A model generated the notes under the pieces. The model searched no databases, had not been told where the DNA came from, and saw only the letters and a list, made by a program, of their open reading frames with translations. A stretch of 64,000 nt of DNA from Nonomuraea coxensis DSM 45129 (GTDB taxonomy: Bacteria; Actinomycetota; Actinomycetes; Streptosporangiales; Streptosporangiaceae), in contig NZ_CP068985.1 in assembly GCF_019397265.1 (NCBI RefSeq), forward strand, positions 7,931,001 to 7,995,000, given 5' to 3'. Position numbers and translations under genes: made by a program. Of this stretch, positions 26,313 to 37,678 are shown one piece after another; positions within the stretch are counted from its first letter, which is position 1, and each line of letters begins with the position of its first letter.

Positions 26313-27599
26313 TCAGCGGACCCGGGCGGCGGCGACCGGGCTGACCCGTACGACGCCGGCGAGGTTCTTGGTGTAGACCTTCGAGATCTTGACGACGTCG
26401 CCGGTGCGCGGCGCCTGGATCATCTGCCCGTTGCCCCAATAGATCGCCACATGGGAGATGTAGTCGGGGTTCGTGGGATCGGACCGCCAGAAGATGAGGT
26501 CACCCGGCTGCGCCTGCGAGAGCGGCACCTGCGGCCCGGTCACCCACTGCTGGTGGGTCACGCGCGGCATCCGCACGCCCGCCTGGGCGAAGGCCCACTG
26601 GACCAGGCCGGAGCAGTCGAAGGTGTTCGGCCCCTCCGCGCCCCACACGTACGGCCGCCCCAGCTTGGACGCCGCCGCCCTGAGCGCCACGTGGACCTGC
26701 TCGACCGTCATGAACGAGCCCGCCGGCCAGTTGCGCGTGGTCTGCTGCCGCGGCTGCGGCAGCACCGGGTTGACGCTGGCGACCTGGGTGCCCTTGGGCA
26801 ACACCTTGAGGATCTTGCTCCGTAAGGCGGCCGAGCTGGCGGTGGGCGCGCTGACGATGAGCGCGTTGTCGCGCGGCAGGCCGAGCGTCCGCCCGACCTG
26901 CTTGGAGACCACCGCGTCGACCGCGCCGAAGCCGGTGGTCGCGTACGCGCCGATGCGCATCGTCCCGGCCGGCCCGCGGACCTGCCGGTGCAGCGTGAGC
27001 CCGCCGTCGTTGCCGAGCACGAACGACACCGCGACGTCGCCCGCCGCGACGTTCTGCCACAACGCGTCGGAGGAGGCGGTCACCTTGGGGGTGTAGGCGC
27101 GGAACGTGGACGGATCGACGGCGAGGGTCTGCACCCGCTTGCCGTCGAGCGTGATCGAGGCGGCGTCGGCCAGCTCCAGCGCCCGCACCCCGCGCAGCCG
27201 GCCCACCTTGCGTAACTGCGCCTCGGTGAACGGCTTGCGGGTGAGCACGAACAGGTTGGGCTTGTGCAGCTTGCGCAGCGGCGCCACCGGCTGGACCGTG
27301 CGGACCGGCGGCTGCTTCTGCGGCCGGCGCTCGGCGAGCAGCGTCTGCCTGGGCGTCGGATGGCCGGCCGCGGCGGCCTCCGGCTCGTCCCGCGGCGGCT
27401 GGGCCAGCAGCAGCACGTCGGCGGTCAGCACCGCGACCAGCGCCACCACGATGAACGGCACCAGCTTGACCGGGTCGCGGCGCTTACGGGACCGGACGAG
27501 GAAGGTGAGATCCTGCCGGATCCCTCCCGGCCCCGGCCCCTGCCCGGGATACCCCGGATACCCCTGCATGGGGGGTCCGGGCAGGACAGGGGGGTGCAT
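26313..27599 (-). CDS. NlpC/P60 (C40) peptidoglycan endopeptidase
   Basis: 428 residues. A Pro/Gly-rich cytosolic N-terminus is followed by one membrane helix (VKLVPFIVVALVAVLTADVLLLA), so the enzyme is anchored with its catalytic part outside. A middle domain of about 200 residues has no clear family. The C-terminal NlpC/P60 domain has the catalytic Cys in NTFDCSGLVQWAF, His in YISHVAIYWG and polar third residue near GQMIQAP. Such enzymes cut D-Glu-diaminopimelate bonds of stem peptides. ATG 27599 is used; a GTG at 27614 is in frame. Neither has a strong ribosome site. Confidence 0.88.
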   Translation of the reverse strand: MHPPVLPGPPMQGYPGYPGQGPGPGGIRQDLTFLVRSRKRRDPVKLVPFIVVALVAVLTADVLLLAQPPRDEPEAAAAGHPTPRQTLLAERRPQKQPPVRTVQPVAPLRKLHKPNLFVLTRKPFTEAQLRKVGRLRGVRALELADAASITLDGKRVQTLAVDPSTFRAYTPKVTASSDALWQNVAAGDVAVSFVLGNDGGLTLHRQVRGPAGTMRIGAYATTGFGAVDAVVSKQVGRTLGLPRDNALIVSAPTASSAALRSKILKVLPKGTQVASVNPVLPQPRQQTTRNWPAGSFMTVEQVHVALRAAASKLGRPYVWGAEGPNTFDCSGLVQWAFAQAGVRMPRVTHQQWVTGPQVPLSQAQPGDLIFWRSDPTNPDYISHVAIYWGNGQMIQAPRTGDVVKISKVYTKNLAGVVRVSPVAAARVR

Positions 27600-27661
27600 C
27601 ACGGGTCCACGCACGAAATCCGCCGGACCAGCGGGGGCCCGGCGGTTCGTCTCAGGTGGCG

Positions 27662-28162
27662 TCAGTTGCCGACGTACGGCACTGCCTCCAGGATCTCGAC
27701 GGTGTTCTGGCGCCCGTTGGGCATGGAGTACGTCGCCTTCTCACCGATCTTCTTACCGTTGATCGCCGCTCCGAGGGGAGACTTCGGCGAATAGACGTCG
27801 ATCGGCGCACCGCTCTCCTCGCGCGAGGCGAGCAGGAAGGTGACCTCGTCGTCGTCACCGACGAACCGGATGGTCACCGTCATGCCGGGCCCGACCACGC
27901 CTTCGGCCTTGGGGGCCTCGCCCACCTGGGCGTTGTCGAGGATCTGGCGGAGGTGGAAGATCCGGGCCTCCATCTTGCCCTGCTCGTCCTTGGCGGCGTG
28001 GTAGCCGCCGTTCTCGCGCAGGTCGCCCTCCTCACGGGCGGCCTCGATCTTCTTGGCGATGTCGACGCGCCCGGGGCCGGAGAGATATTCGTACTCCGCC
28101 TTCAGGCGGTCGTACGCCTCCTGCGTCAGCCATGTGACGTTCTCATCGCGAGAGTCGGCCAC
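27662..28162 (-). CDS. greA: Transcription elongation factor GreA
   Basis: Restarts arrested RNA polymerase by inducing RNA cleavage through the secondary channel. 166 residues with an N-terminal coiled-coil carrying the acidic tip LRENGGYHAAKDEQ, and a C-terminal globular domain with SPLGAAINGKKIGE. The length and layout fit actinobacterial GreA. GTG 28162 has GGAGAA upstream. The neighbours (DUF4307 gene upstream on the same strand, mca divergent beyond it) match the order greA-Rv1081c-mca in M. tuberculosis as I recall it. Confidence 0.96.
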   Translation of the reverse strand: MADSRDENVTWLTQEAYDRLKAEYEYLSGPGRVDIAKKIEAAREEGDLRENGGYHAAKDEQGKMEARIFHLRQILDNAQVGEAPKAEGVVGPGMTVTIRFVGDDDEVTFLLASREESGAPIDVYSPKSPLGAAINGKKIGEKATYSMPNGRQNTVEILEAVPYVGN

Positions 28163-28270
28163 GGGTTCTCCTTGCTTGCCTAGGGGGCCCTGAGATCACT
28201 TGAGGTTTCCAACGGTTGAATTGCGAAAGGCTAACAAGTCAACCGTCGGTTCGCTTCCCCAAATGTCTCA

Positions 28271-28690
28271 CTATACGAGATTGCAGTACTGGACGTGGAC
28301 GGAAGTCGCCTGGGCACTGGTGTCCAGGCTTTCCTTGAGCTGCTTACTACCCTCACCAGCCCGGATTCTTACTTCCTTGCTCCCGACTTCCCCGTGGTTC
28401 ACGTCCAGCGCCCTGATCCGGCAGACGGCCTCCCTGTCGTCCGGCTTGTAGACCTGGAAGGTGATCTCCGCCCGCGTCGGCCCGACCACGTCGAACATGA
28501 TCACCTGCGCCGGCGCCTCCGACCCGCCCGCGGTCATCGACCACATGACGTAGCCCCACCCGCCCGCGATGATGGCCACCAGGACGCCGATGACGACGTG
28601 GACGACCAGCCTGCCCCGGCGCCTGGGGCCGTCGGGCAGCTCGTCGGGGGTGCCGAGAACGGGTCCGTTCCCGACATCTCTGGTGACCAT
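28271..28690 (-). CDS. DUF4307 single-pass membrane protein
   Basis: 139 residues. A Pro/Arg-rich cytosolic N-terminus, one membrane helix (LVVHVVIGVLVAIIAGGWGYVMW) and an extracytoplasmic beta-rich domain of about 85 residues with two Cys (CRIRALDV and YCNLV) that could form a disulphide. The family is widespread in actinobacteria beside greA and mca, with no known role. ATG 28690 has AGGGAG ten bases upstream; a GTG at 28708 is also in frame. It is divergent from mca, and greA follows 108 bases downstream. Confidence 0.85.
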   Translation of the reverse strand: MVTRDVGNGPVLGTPDELPDGPRRRGRLVVHVVIGVLVAIIAGGWGYVMWSMTAGGSEAPAQVIMFDVVGPTRAEITFQVYKPDDREAVCRIRALDVNHGEVGSKEVRIRAGEGSKQLKESLDTSAQATSVHVQYCNLV

Positions 28691-28825
28691 GGTGGAATCT
28701 CCCTGCACTCCCTGAGCGTTATCCGAGACAATTGTCGCCCGCGGGGGTCCCGGTACACGACCTGACCCTCACGACCGCCTGCAGACAAACTAAGTGACCG
28801 GTCCGACTGAGGAGACATCGAGCCC

Positions 28826-29710
28826 GTGAGTGCACCGCTGAGGCTGATGGCCGTCCACGCCCACCCCGATGACGAGTCGAGCAAGGGCGCCGCGACGATG
28901 GCGCGCTATGTGCGCGAAGGTGTGGAAGTCCTGGTGTGCACCCTGACGGGTGGTGAACGCGGATCCGTGCTCAACCCCAAGATGGACCTCCCCGAGGTCG
29001 TGGCCAACATCGGCGAGGTGCGCAGGGCCGAGATGGAGCGCGCCCGCGCGATCCTCGGCGTGGAGCAGCGCTTCATGGGCTTCGTGGACTCCGGGCTGCC
29101 CGAGAACGAGGACGAGCCGCTGCCCGAGGGCTGCTTCGCCGTGCAGAAGCTGGAGGACGCCTCCCTGCCGCTGGTGGCGGCCGTGCGCGACTTCCGGCCG
29201 CACGTGATCATCACGTACGACGACGACGGCGGCTACCCGCACCCCGACCACATCATGACCAACCGCGTGTCGGTGGAGGCGTTCGAGGCGGCCGGCGACC
29301 CCGACCGCTACCCGGGCACCGGCGACCCGTGGCAGCCGCTCAAGCTCTACTACCAGATGGGCTTCACCAAGGAGCGCTTCGAGGCGCTGCACGAGGCCAT
29401 GACCTCGCGCGGGCTCGGCTCCCCCTACTCCGACTGGATCGCCCGCTGGGAGGACCGCCCCGCCAAGTGGCCGGTCACCACCCGGGTTCCGTGCGGCGAC
29501 TACTTCGACCTCCGCGACGCGGCGCTGCTCGCCCACGCCACGCAGGTCGACCCCGACGGCTTCTGGTTCGTCTGCCCGCGCGAGCTGCAGCAGGAGATCT
29601 GGCCGACCGAGGACTACCACCTGGCGCGCTCGCTGGTCGACACCGAACTGCCCGAGGACGACCTGTTCGCCGGCATCCACGCCGACGACGTCTCGCCCGC
29701 CTGCCACTGA
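28826..29710 (+). CDS. mca: Mycothiol S-conjugate amidase
   Basis: Zinc-dependent amidase that cleaves mycothiol conjugates of electrophiles and antibiotics to release a mercapturic acid for export; it is the detoxification arm of mycothiol metabolism. 294 residues with the Zn-binding AHPDDESSKG at about 11-20 and HPDH near 138-141, and the catalytic Asp in the first motif. The CWFV-like FWFVCPRELQQEIWPTEDY region favours Mca over the deacetylase MshB. The GTG at 28826 gives the family's normal N-terminus. A 57-residue membrane protein gene follows at 46 bases, as in mycobacteria. Confidence 0.95.
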   Translation: MSAPLRLMAVHAHPDDESSKGAATMARYVREGVEVLVCTLTGGERGSVLNPKMDLPEVVANIGEVRRAEMERARAILGVEQRFMGFVDSGLPENEDEPLPEGCFAVQKLEDASLPLVAAVRDFRPHVIITYDDDGGYPHPDHIMTNRVSVEAFEAAGDPDRYPGTGDPWQPLKLYYQMGFTKERFEALHEAMTSRGLGSPYSDWIARWEDRPAKWPVTTRVPCGDYFDLRDAALLAHATQVDPDGFWFVCPRELQQEIWPTEDYHLARSLVDTELPEDDLFAGIHADDVSPACH

Positions 29711-29756
29711 CCCCGCCGACGGCCGGACCACGAGGTCCCGGCGGCATACTGGAAGT

Positions 29757-29930
29757 GTGACCTATCTAGCAACAGGTGATGTGAGTCCGGGTCTGCTCGG
29801 CTTCGTCGTCGTGGCACTCATCGGCTTCGCCCTCTATTTCCTGATCAAGTCCATGAACAAGCAGATGGCGAAGATCGAGGTGCCGCGGGCGGGCGACCCG
29901 GACGACACGGACGACAAGAAGGCCGAGTAG
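29757..29930 (+). CDS. Small single-pass membrane protein downstream of mca
   Basis: 57 residues (GTG 29757 to TAG 29930), too short for most gene calling. One membrane helix (LLGFVVVALIGFALYFLI) is followed by KSMNKQMAKIEVP and a charged, Asp/Lys-rich C-terminus. A comparable small protein gene follows mca in M. tuberculosis (Rv1083, from memory), supporting its reality. The next gene starts on the base after its stop. The function is unknown. Confidence 0.78.
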   Translation: MTYLATGDVSPGLLGFVVVALIGFALYFLIKSMNKQMAKIEVPRAGDPDDTDDKKAE

Positions 29931-30218
29931 ATGCCGATCGAGGTCGTCGACAACTCGTCGGAGAGCCGTTTCGAGATCCTGGTGGACGGCAAGGTCGCCG
30001 GGTTCGCCGACTACCGCCTGCTGCCCACCAAGGTCGTCTTCACGCACACCGAGGTCTCCCCCCTCTACGAGGGCCAGGGCCTGGCCGGCCGGCTCGTCGA
30101 CCACGCCCTGCGCATGAGCGCCGACACCGGCCTGCGGGTCGTGCCGCTGTGCCCGTACGTCGCCAAGTACATCGAGCGCCACCCGGAGTTCAAGGACCTC
30201 GTCGAGGCGGCCGGCTGA
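29931..30218 (+). CDS. YjdJ-type GNAT-fold acetyltransferase
   Basis: 95 residues, a minimal GNAT fold of the COG2388 group. The beta strands VVDNSSESRFEILVDGKVAGFADYRL (given in pieces), acyl-CoA loop EGQGLAGRLVDHAL and terminal LCPYVAKYIERHPEF are typical. The ATG immediately follows the TAG of the small membrane protein gene. Substrates of this group are unknown. It ends 13 bases before the convergent gene at 30232. Confidence 0.85.
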   Translation: MPIEVVDNSSESRFEILVDGKVAGFADYRLLPTKVVFTHTEVSPLYEGQGLAGRLVDHALRMSADTGLRVVPLCPYVAKYIERHPEFKDLVEAAG

Positions 30219-30231
30219 CCGGGTGTGACGC

Positions 30232-31389
30232 TCACTCGGCGGGCGTCCAGGCCCGCTCCAGCGCCTCCGGCAGCCCCCACCAGCCGAGCGGCGTGAGCAC
30301 CCCTCCGGCGTCGACGATGCCGAGACACGCCCACAGCGGCACCACGGACCTGAAGAAGCCCTCGGTCGCCTCCAGCTCGTCCTCGTCCTGGTCCTGCTCC
30401 TCGCTCTCGATGTCCTCCGACTCGGCGATGAGGCGGGCGATCCGCTCCGGAGAGGCGAGCACCCCCGGCCCCAGCCGGGCCAGCGCCGTCACGGCCGCCA
30501 GCCAGTCGGCGTGCTGGATGGCGCACAGGTTGGCGAGGGTGAGGTCCTCCTCGCTGAGCCGCCGTTCGAGGTCGGCGAACTCCAGCAGCTCGTCCCCGCT
30601 CTCCGGCAGGTCCGCGACCGGGCCCGCGATGCCCGCCGCCACCTCCAGCCACAGCTCGCGGTCGTCGCGCGGCATCGGCCGGTCGTCGAGCCCCGCGCAG
30701 GCGCGCAGCACGTTCGCCGGATAGCCCGGCTCGGCCAGCAGCTCGCGCAGGCGCGCCCCCGCCGCGTCCAGCTCGGCGACCGGCGGCTCCGGCCGGCCCG
30801 GCAGGCCGCCGAGGATGCGGCGCAGCTCCGCCAGCGCGAACGCCTCCTCCTCGTCCCAGGCGGCGAACAGCTCCTCGTCCTGCTCGTCGTGGACCGCCCG
30901 CTCGGGCACCCGGCCGTCGGGCAGCGGCCTGGTCAGCCAGCGCTCCTGCAGCTCCTCGTACGCCGCCCGCGCCTCCGGATCGCCGCCGGCCAGCGCGTCG
31001 GGGTCGATCTCGCCGGCCGCGACCCGCTCCTCCAGGTGGGCGACCAGCAGCCCGTGCATCTCGGCCGTCACCGGACCGCGTTCGTCCTCCTCGGGCCAGA
31101 CGAAGTAGCCCTGCGTCATCAGGATCGGCTCGGTGCCCGTGGACTCCAGCCAGCGCTGCACGTCACCGACCGTGGCGACGCCCGCCTCGATCGCGCCGAG
31201 CGTCGCCTTGGCGGACTCCCAGAAGGCCCGTGACAGCGGGTTGCCGGCCGCGAGGAGCGCCCGCCGCAGGTCGGGCAGCGCCACCAGCGCCACGCCCGAG
31301 GGTACGGCGAGCAGCGCCCTGGCCACGTCCCTGCGCGTCAGGCGGCCCGCGGGCCGCGTGGCGAGCGCGCAGACGAAATCCACATCCAC
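30232..31389 (-). CDS. Uncharacterised acidic protein
   Basis: 385 residues, helical and strongly acidic, with Glu/Asp-rich stretches ([20 protein letters not shown] near 335). No signal or membrane segment and no family I can name. The N-terminal [30 protein letters not shown] suggests a small helical, possibly HTH-like, start, and the C-terminus has a [25 protein letters not shown] segment that could be a winged-helix remnant. It is divergent from the thioredoxin-domain gene, with 89 bases between. Confidence 0.7.
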   Translation of the reverse strand: MDVDFVCALATRPAGRLTRRDVARALLAVPSGVALVALPDLRRALLAAGNPLSRAFWESAKATLGAIEAGVATVGDVQRWLESTGTEPILMTQGYFVWPEEDERGPVTAEMHGLLVAHLEERVAAGEIDPDALAGGDPEARAAYEELQERWLTRPLPDGRVPERAVHDEQDEELFAAWDEEEAFALAELRRILGGLPGRPEPPVAELDAAGARLRELLAEPGYPANVLRACAGLDDRPMPRDDRELWLEVAAGIAGPVADLPESGDELLEFADLERRLSEEDLTLANLCAIQHADWLAAVTALARLGPGVLASPERIARLIAESEDIESEEQDQDEDELEATEGFFRSVVPLWACLGIVDAGGVLTPLGWWGLPEALERAWTPAE

Positions 31390-31478
31390 CCTCCGTAACC
31401 TACGCCGCCCGGGGCCACGGCGCTGGCGGTCGCGGGAGTCCGCGGGCCCGCGGTTTAGGGTGGGCCGAGGAGGTCGTG

Positions 31479-33479
31479 ATGAACCACTTGGCAGGCTCCA
31501 CCAGCCCCTACCTGCTCCAGCACGCCGGCAACCCGGTCGACTGGTGGCCGTGGGGGGAGGAGGCGTTCGCGGAGGCCCGGCGACGGGACGTGCCGCTGCT
31601 CATCAGCGTGGGCTACTCGGCCTGCCACTGGTGTCACGTGATGGCCCACGAGAGCTTCGAGGACGCCGGCACGGCGCGGCTCATGAACGAGCACTTCGTC
31701 AACGTCAAGGTCGACCGCGAGGAGCGGCCCGACGTCGACGCCGTCTACATGGGCGCCACGCAGGCCATGACCCGCCAGGGCGGCTGGCCGATGACGGTGT
31801 TCGCCACGCCGGACGGCCATCCGTTCTACTGCGGCACCTACTTCCCGCGCCCCCACTTCCAGCGCCTGCTGCAGGAGGTTCACAGGGTGTGGACGGGCGA
31901 CAGGGAGTCGGTGCTCAGCCAGGGGGCGAAGGTCGTCGAAGCGCTCAACGACAACACCGCCCTGCCCCCGGGCCCGCTGCCCGGCGCGGACACGCTCGCG
32001 CGGGCGATGGACAACCTGCGGGAGTCGTTCGACCCGGTCCGTGGAGGTTTCGGCGGCGCGCCGAAGTTCCCGCCGTCCATGGTGCTGGAGTTCCTGCTGC
32101 GCTCGGGCGAGCGCGAGATGAGCGCGCGGACCCTGGAGGCGATGGCCCGCGGCGGCATCCACGACCAGCTCGGCGGCGGCTTCGCCCGCTACAGCGTGGA
32201 CGCCGGCTGGGTCGTCCCGCACTTCGAGAAGATGCTCTACGACAACGCGCTCCTGCTGCGCGTCTACACCCACTGGTGGAAGGCGGGCGGCGGCGACCTC
32301 GCCAGGCGGGTGGCGCTGGAGACGGCCGGCTGGCTGCTGCGCGAGATGACCACCCCCGAGGGCGGCTTCGCCTCGGCGCTCGACGCCGACAGCGAGGGCG
32401 TCGAGGGCAAGTTCTACGTCTGGACGCCCGAGCAGCTCGCCGAGGTCCTGGGCGAGGACGACGGGCGGTGGGCGACCGGCCTGTTCGAGGTCACCGGCAC
32501 CTTCGAGCACGGCACGTCGGTGCTGCAGCTCCCGCGCGACCCCGACGACCCCTCGCGCTTCGAGCGCGTACGCGAGCGGCTGCTGGCGGCCAGGGAGCGC
32601 CGCGTGCGGCCGGGCCGCGACGACAAGGTCGTGGCCTCGTGGAACGGCCTCGCCGTGGCGGCGCTCGCCGAGGCGGGCGTGGTGTTCGAGCGGCCCGAGC
32701 TGGTGGCCGCCGCCGGACGCGCGGCGGAGCTGCTGGCCCGCGTCCACATGGTGGACGGCCGGCTGCTGCGCACGTCCATGGACGGCCGGGCGGGGGCCAA
32801 CGCCGGCGTGCTGGAGGACCACGCCAACCTGGCCGAGGGCCTGATCGCCCTCTACGGCGTCACCGGCGAGGCCCGCTGGCTGCGGCTGGCGGGCACGCTG
32901 CTCGACGTCGTGCTCGACCGCTTCGCCGACGGCAGGGGCGGCTTCTACGACACGGCCGACGACGCCGAGCGGCTGTTCCAGCGGCCCCAGGACCCGACCG
33001 ACAACGCCACGCCGTCCGGGCAGTTCGCGGCGGCCGGCGCCCTGCTGTCGTACGCGGCGCTGACCGGCTCGGCCCGGCACCGGGAGGCCGCCGAGGCGGC
33101 GCTCGGCACGGTGTCGGTGCTGGCGCCCGGGCACGCGCGCTTCGCGGGCTGGGGCCTCGCCGTGGCGCGGGCGGCGCTGGACGGGCCGGTGGAGGTGGCG
33201 ATCGTGGGCGCGCCCGACGACCCCCGGCGGGCGGCGCTGCACCGCGCGGCGCTGCTGGCCGACGTGCCGGGGCTGGTGGTCGCGCTCGGCGACGGCGACG
33301 CCCCCATGCGGGGCGGCACGGGCGAGCCGCTCGCCCCCACCGAGAGCGTGTTCCCGGCCTTGCTGGAGGGACGCGGCCCGATCGACGAGGCCCCCGCGGC
33401 GTACGTGTGCCGCGGCTTCACCTGCCGCCTGCCGGTGACCACGGTGGACGCACTACGCGCGGAGCTGACGCGCGGCTGA
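31479..33479 (+). CDS. YyaL-type thioredoxin-domain protein (DUF255)
   Basis: 666 residues of the COG1331 family (human homologue SPATA20). The N-terminal thioredoxin-like domain has SACHWCHVM with the CxxC pair near 47-50. The rest is a large alpha/alpha barrel-like domain, with [13 protein letters not shown] and [13 protein letters not shown] resembling N-acylglucosamine epimerase folds. The function is unproven; a redox or isomerase role has been suggested for relatives. ATG 31479 follows GAGGAGG. The gene corresponds in order to Rv1084 near mca in M. tuberculosis (from memory). Confidence 0.9.
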   Translation: MNHLAGSTSPYLLQHAGNPVDWWPWGEEAFAEARRRDVPLLISVGYSACHWCHVMAHESFEDAGTARLMNEHFVNVKVDREERPDVDAVYMGATQAMTRQGGWPMTVFATPDGHPFYCGTYFPRPHFQRLLQEVHRVWTGDRESVLSQGAKVVEALNDNTALPPGPLPGADTLARAMDNLRESFDPVRGGFGGAPKFPPSMVLEFLLRSGEREMSARTLEAMARGGIHDQLGGGFARYSVDAGWVVPHFEKMLYDNALLLRVYTHWWKAGGGDLARRVALETAGWLLREMTTPEGGFASALDADSEGVEGKFYVWTPEQLAEVLGEDDGRWATGLFEVTGTFEHGTSVLQLPRDPDDPSRFERVRERLLAARERRVRPGRDDKVVASWNGLAVAALAEAGVVFERPELVAAAGRAAELLARVHMVDGRLLRTSMDGRAGANAGVLEDHANLAEGLIALYGVTGEARWLRLAGTLLDVVLDRFADGRGGFYDTADDAERLFQRPQDPTDNATPSGQFAAAGALLSYAALTGSARHREAAEAALGTVSVLAPGHARFAGWGLAVARAALDGPVEVAIVGAPDDPRRAALHRAALLADVPGLVVALGDGDAPMRGGTGEPLAPTESVFPALLEGRGPIDEAPAAYVCRGFTCRLPVTTVDALRAELTRG

Positions 33480-33502
33480 CCGGCGCGGAACCGCGGGGCG
33501 GC

Positions 33503-35659
33503 TCAGCCGTCGGGCGTGCCGCGGTCGAAGCCGCCGGCGGGGCTCTGGTCGTTGCGGGCGAAGGGCTGGTCGGCCTCCTGGGAGGACGGCGGGTCCGACT
33601 GGTCGGGCTGGTCGCCGCGCCTGTTGTTCGCGTCGTTCGGGCCGTTCTGGTCGTCGACGCTGTCCTGGGCGTCGTCGGCCGGGCCCTCGCTGAACGGCCG
33701 GCCATCCTCGGACGGCTCGCTCGGCTCGGCCGGCGGCGTGCTCCAGCCGTCGTCGGACGGCGGCGAGGAGTCCTGCCGGGGCTCGTCGCCGCGGTCGCGG
33801 AAGGGTGAGTAGCCGTCCCAGCCGTAGTCGGACGGCTCGGGGAACTCCTCGACCGGCTTGCCCGCCATGGCCTCGGTCATGAACGCCCGCCAGATCTGCG
33901 CGGGAAGCTGCCCGCCGAACTGGGTGCCGTAGCCGGGGACGGTCACGGTCTTGTTGTCGTCACGGAACATGTTGACCGCCACCGCGAGCTGCGGCGTGAA
34001 CCCGTTGAACCAGACCGAGCGTGAGTCGTCGGTGGTGCCGGTCTTGCCGGCCACCGGCCGGTCGTAGAGGCGGGCGGCGGTGCCGGTGCCGTACTTGACG
34101 ACCTGCTCCATCGCGTACGTCGTGTCGGCCGCGGCCTGCTCGCCGACCACCTTCGTCGCGACCGGCTCGACGACCTGCTTGCGCCCTTCGCCGTCGGTGA
34201 CCGACCTGAGCACGTGCGCCTCCACGTGCACGCCCTTGTTGGCGAACGTGGCGAAGCCGGAGGCGTTCTGGACGGCGCTGACCGAGGAGACGCCGAGCGG
34301 GAAGGAGGCCGCGTCCTTCTGGGTGAGCTGGGCGGCCGGGATGCCGGCCTTCTCGGCGGTCTGCGCCACCTTGTCCAGCCCGACCTTCTGCCCGAGGTCC
34401 ACGAACGCGGTGTTGACGGAGTTCTGGGTGGCCTGGACCAGGTCGATGTGCCCGTAGGAGCGTCCGCTGTCGTTGGGGATGGGCTTGTCGGCGGAGGCGA
34501 CCCGGAGCGGCGAGTTGCCGTCGACCCGCGTGGACAGGTCGAAGCCGTTGTCGAGCGCGGTGGCCAGCGTGTACGGCTTGAACGTCGAGCCCGCCATGAC
34601 CTTGGCGGAGAAGGCGTTGTCGTAGGCGTAGCGCTCGGGGTCGCCGCCGTAGAAGGCGACCACCTCGCCGGTCGCGGGATCGACGGCGGCCAGCCCGGTG
34701 CGCACCTTCTGCGGCGTGCCGTCGGGCAGGGTCTCCTTGACCGCCCGCTCGGCCGCCGTCATGAGCTTCTTGTCGAAGGTCGAGACGATCTTCAGCCCGC
34801 CGCTGTTGATCTCCTCGTCGGTGTAGCCGCGCCGGTTGAGCTCGTCGGTGACCTGCTGGAGCATGTAGCGGGCCTGGCCCTTGAGCTCGAACGGCTTCTT
34901 CGGCGCGACCAGCTCGGGGAACTTCTGGGCGGACGCCTCCTCGGCGCTCAGCGCGCCGGTCTCGCGCATGGCGTCGATCACGGACTTCCAGCGGTAGCGC
35001 GCCGCCTGGAGGTCGGCGCCCTCGGGGTCCGCGAAGCGGCTGGGCTGCTGGATCACGGCGGCGAGGTAGGCGCCCTCGGCCACGCCGAGGTCCTCGACGT
35101 CCTTGCCGAAGTAGGCGCGGGCGGCCGACTGGACGCCGTTGGCGCCGCGGCCGAAGTAGATCGTGTTGAGGTACTGCTCCAGCACCCAGTCTTTGGACTT
35201 GGACTGGTCGACCTTCATCGCGATCAGGATCTCCTTGAACTTGCGGGTGACCGAGCGCTCCTGGCTGAGGCCGCTGTAGTAGTTGCGGACGAGCTGCTGG
35301 GTGATGGTCGAGCCGCCCTGGAGCTGCTGCCCGGTCATGGTGGACCACAGGGCCCGCGCGGTGCCCTTGGCCGAGACGCCGGCGTCCTCGTAGAAGGAGC
35401 GGTTCTCGGCCGCGATGACGGCCTCGCGGACGTGTCCCGGCACCTTGTCCAGCTCGACGACCTTGCGGTCGACGCCCTGCCGGGCGAGGACGCTCTTGCC
35501 GTCGCGATAATAGATCACCGAGCCCTGCGCGGTGGCCTGTTTCTGGGTGGTGTCGGGAATAGGAGTCATCGCCCACGCGACCGCGAAAAGGCCGACGAGT
35601 ACGAGGATTCCCGCTCCCGAACAAATCAGCAGAAGCCGGAGAATCCGCCGTTTCGGCAT
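33503..35659 (-). CDS. Class A penicillin-binding protein (transglycosylase/transpeptidase)
   Basis: 718 residues from ATG 35659 (AGGGGA five bases upstream). A short cytosolic tail and one membrane helix (LLICSGAGILVLVGLFAVAWA) lead to a GT51 domain with VIAAENRSFYEDAGV and GGSTITQQLVRNYYS, then a transpeptidase domain with STFK, SVN and KTGTTDDS active-site motifs. The C-terminal 120 residues are disordered, Pro/Asp/Ser-rich. It polymerises and cross-links peptidoglycan outside the membrane. The gene is transcribed opposite to the YyaL gene it converges on and follows an AsnC gene. Confidence 0.93.
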   Translation of the reverse strand: MPKRRILRLLLICSGAGILVLVGLFAVAWAMTPIPDTTQKQATAQGSVIYYRDGKSVLARQGVDRKVVELDKVPGHVREAVIAAENRSFYEDAGVSAKGTARALWSTMTGQQLQGGSTITQQLVRNYYSGLSQERSVTRKFKEILIAMKVDQSKSKDWVLEQYLNTIYFGRGANGVQSAARAYFGKDVEDLGVAEGAYLAAVIQQPSRFADPEGADLQAARYRWKSVIDAMRETGALSAEEASAQKFPELVAPKKPFELKGQARYMLQQVTDELNRRGYTDEEINSGGLKIVSTFDKKLMTAAERAVKETLPDGTPQKVRTGLAAVDPATGEVVAFYGGDPERYAYDNAFSAKVMAGSTFKPYTLATALDNGFDLSTRVDGNSPLRVASADKPIPNDSGRSYGHIDLVQATQNSVNTAFVDLGQKVGLDKVAQTAEKAGIPAAQLTQKDAASFPLGVSSVSAVQNASGFATFANKGVHVEAHVLRSVTDGEGRKQVVEPVATKVVGEQAAADTTYAMEQVVKYGTGTAARLYDRPVAGKTGTTDDSRSVWFNGFTPQLAVAVNMFRDDNKTVTVPGYGTQFGGQLPAQIWRAFMTEAMAGKPVEEFPEPSDYGWDGYSPFRDRGDEPRQDSSPPSDDGWSTPPAEPSEPSEDGRPFSEGPADDAQDSVDDQNGPNDANNRRGDQPDQSDPPSSQEADQPFARNDQSPAGGFDRGTPDG

Positions 35660-35767
35660 TCCGTCCCCTCCACCGCTCCGCACCTTCGACCCCCTAGTCG
35701 TAAGCCTGCAAGCTGGGCGAACGCCAAGGGTAAACGATCGATATCAGTGCCCCGTCCCAGAGCGATA

Positions 35768-37469
<1,702 letters not shown>

Positions 37470-37527
37470 TTTGTCCCGACTTGTCCCGGGTGATCAGACC
37501 ATCATGGGACCGTCGTCACCGTTAGGC

Positions 37528-37567
37528 ACGAGGACGCCGCCGCATCGACGTGCGCCGGCGTCCTCGT
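37528..37567 (+). terminator. Terminator hairpin after hppD
   Basis: ACGAGGACGCCG (37528-37539) and CGGCGTCCTCGT (37556-37567) form a perfect 12-bp stem with a 16-base loop, 59 bases after the hppD stop. No T-run follows, as is common here. The rest of the 209-base gap to the peptidase gene shows nothing else clear. Confidence 0.75.
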
Positions 37568-37678
37568 CCCGCACCCCGTCAACCCCCGTGTACGAGAACC
37601 GCCGACCAGGCCACGTCGCGGCCACGGCCTGACCCAGCGTAATATCTTGGTCACGGATCGAAGGGGGCTGATTCGGGG

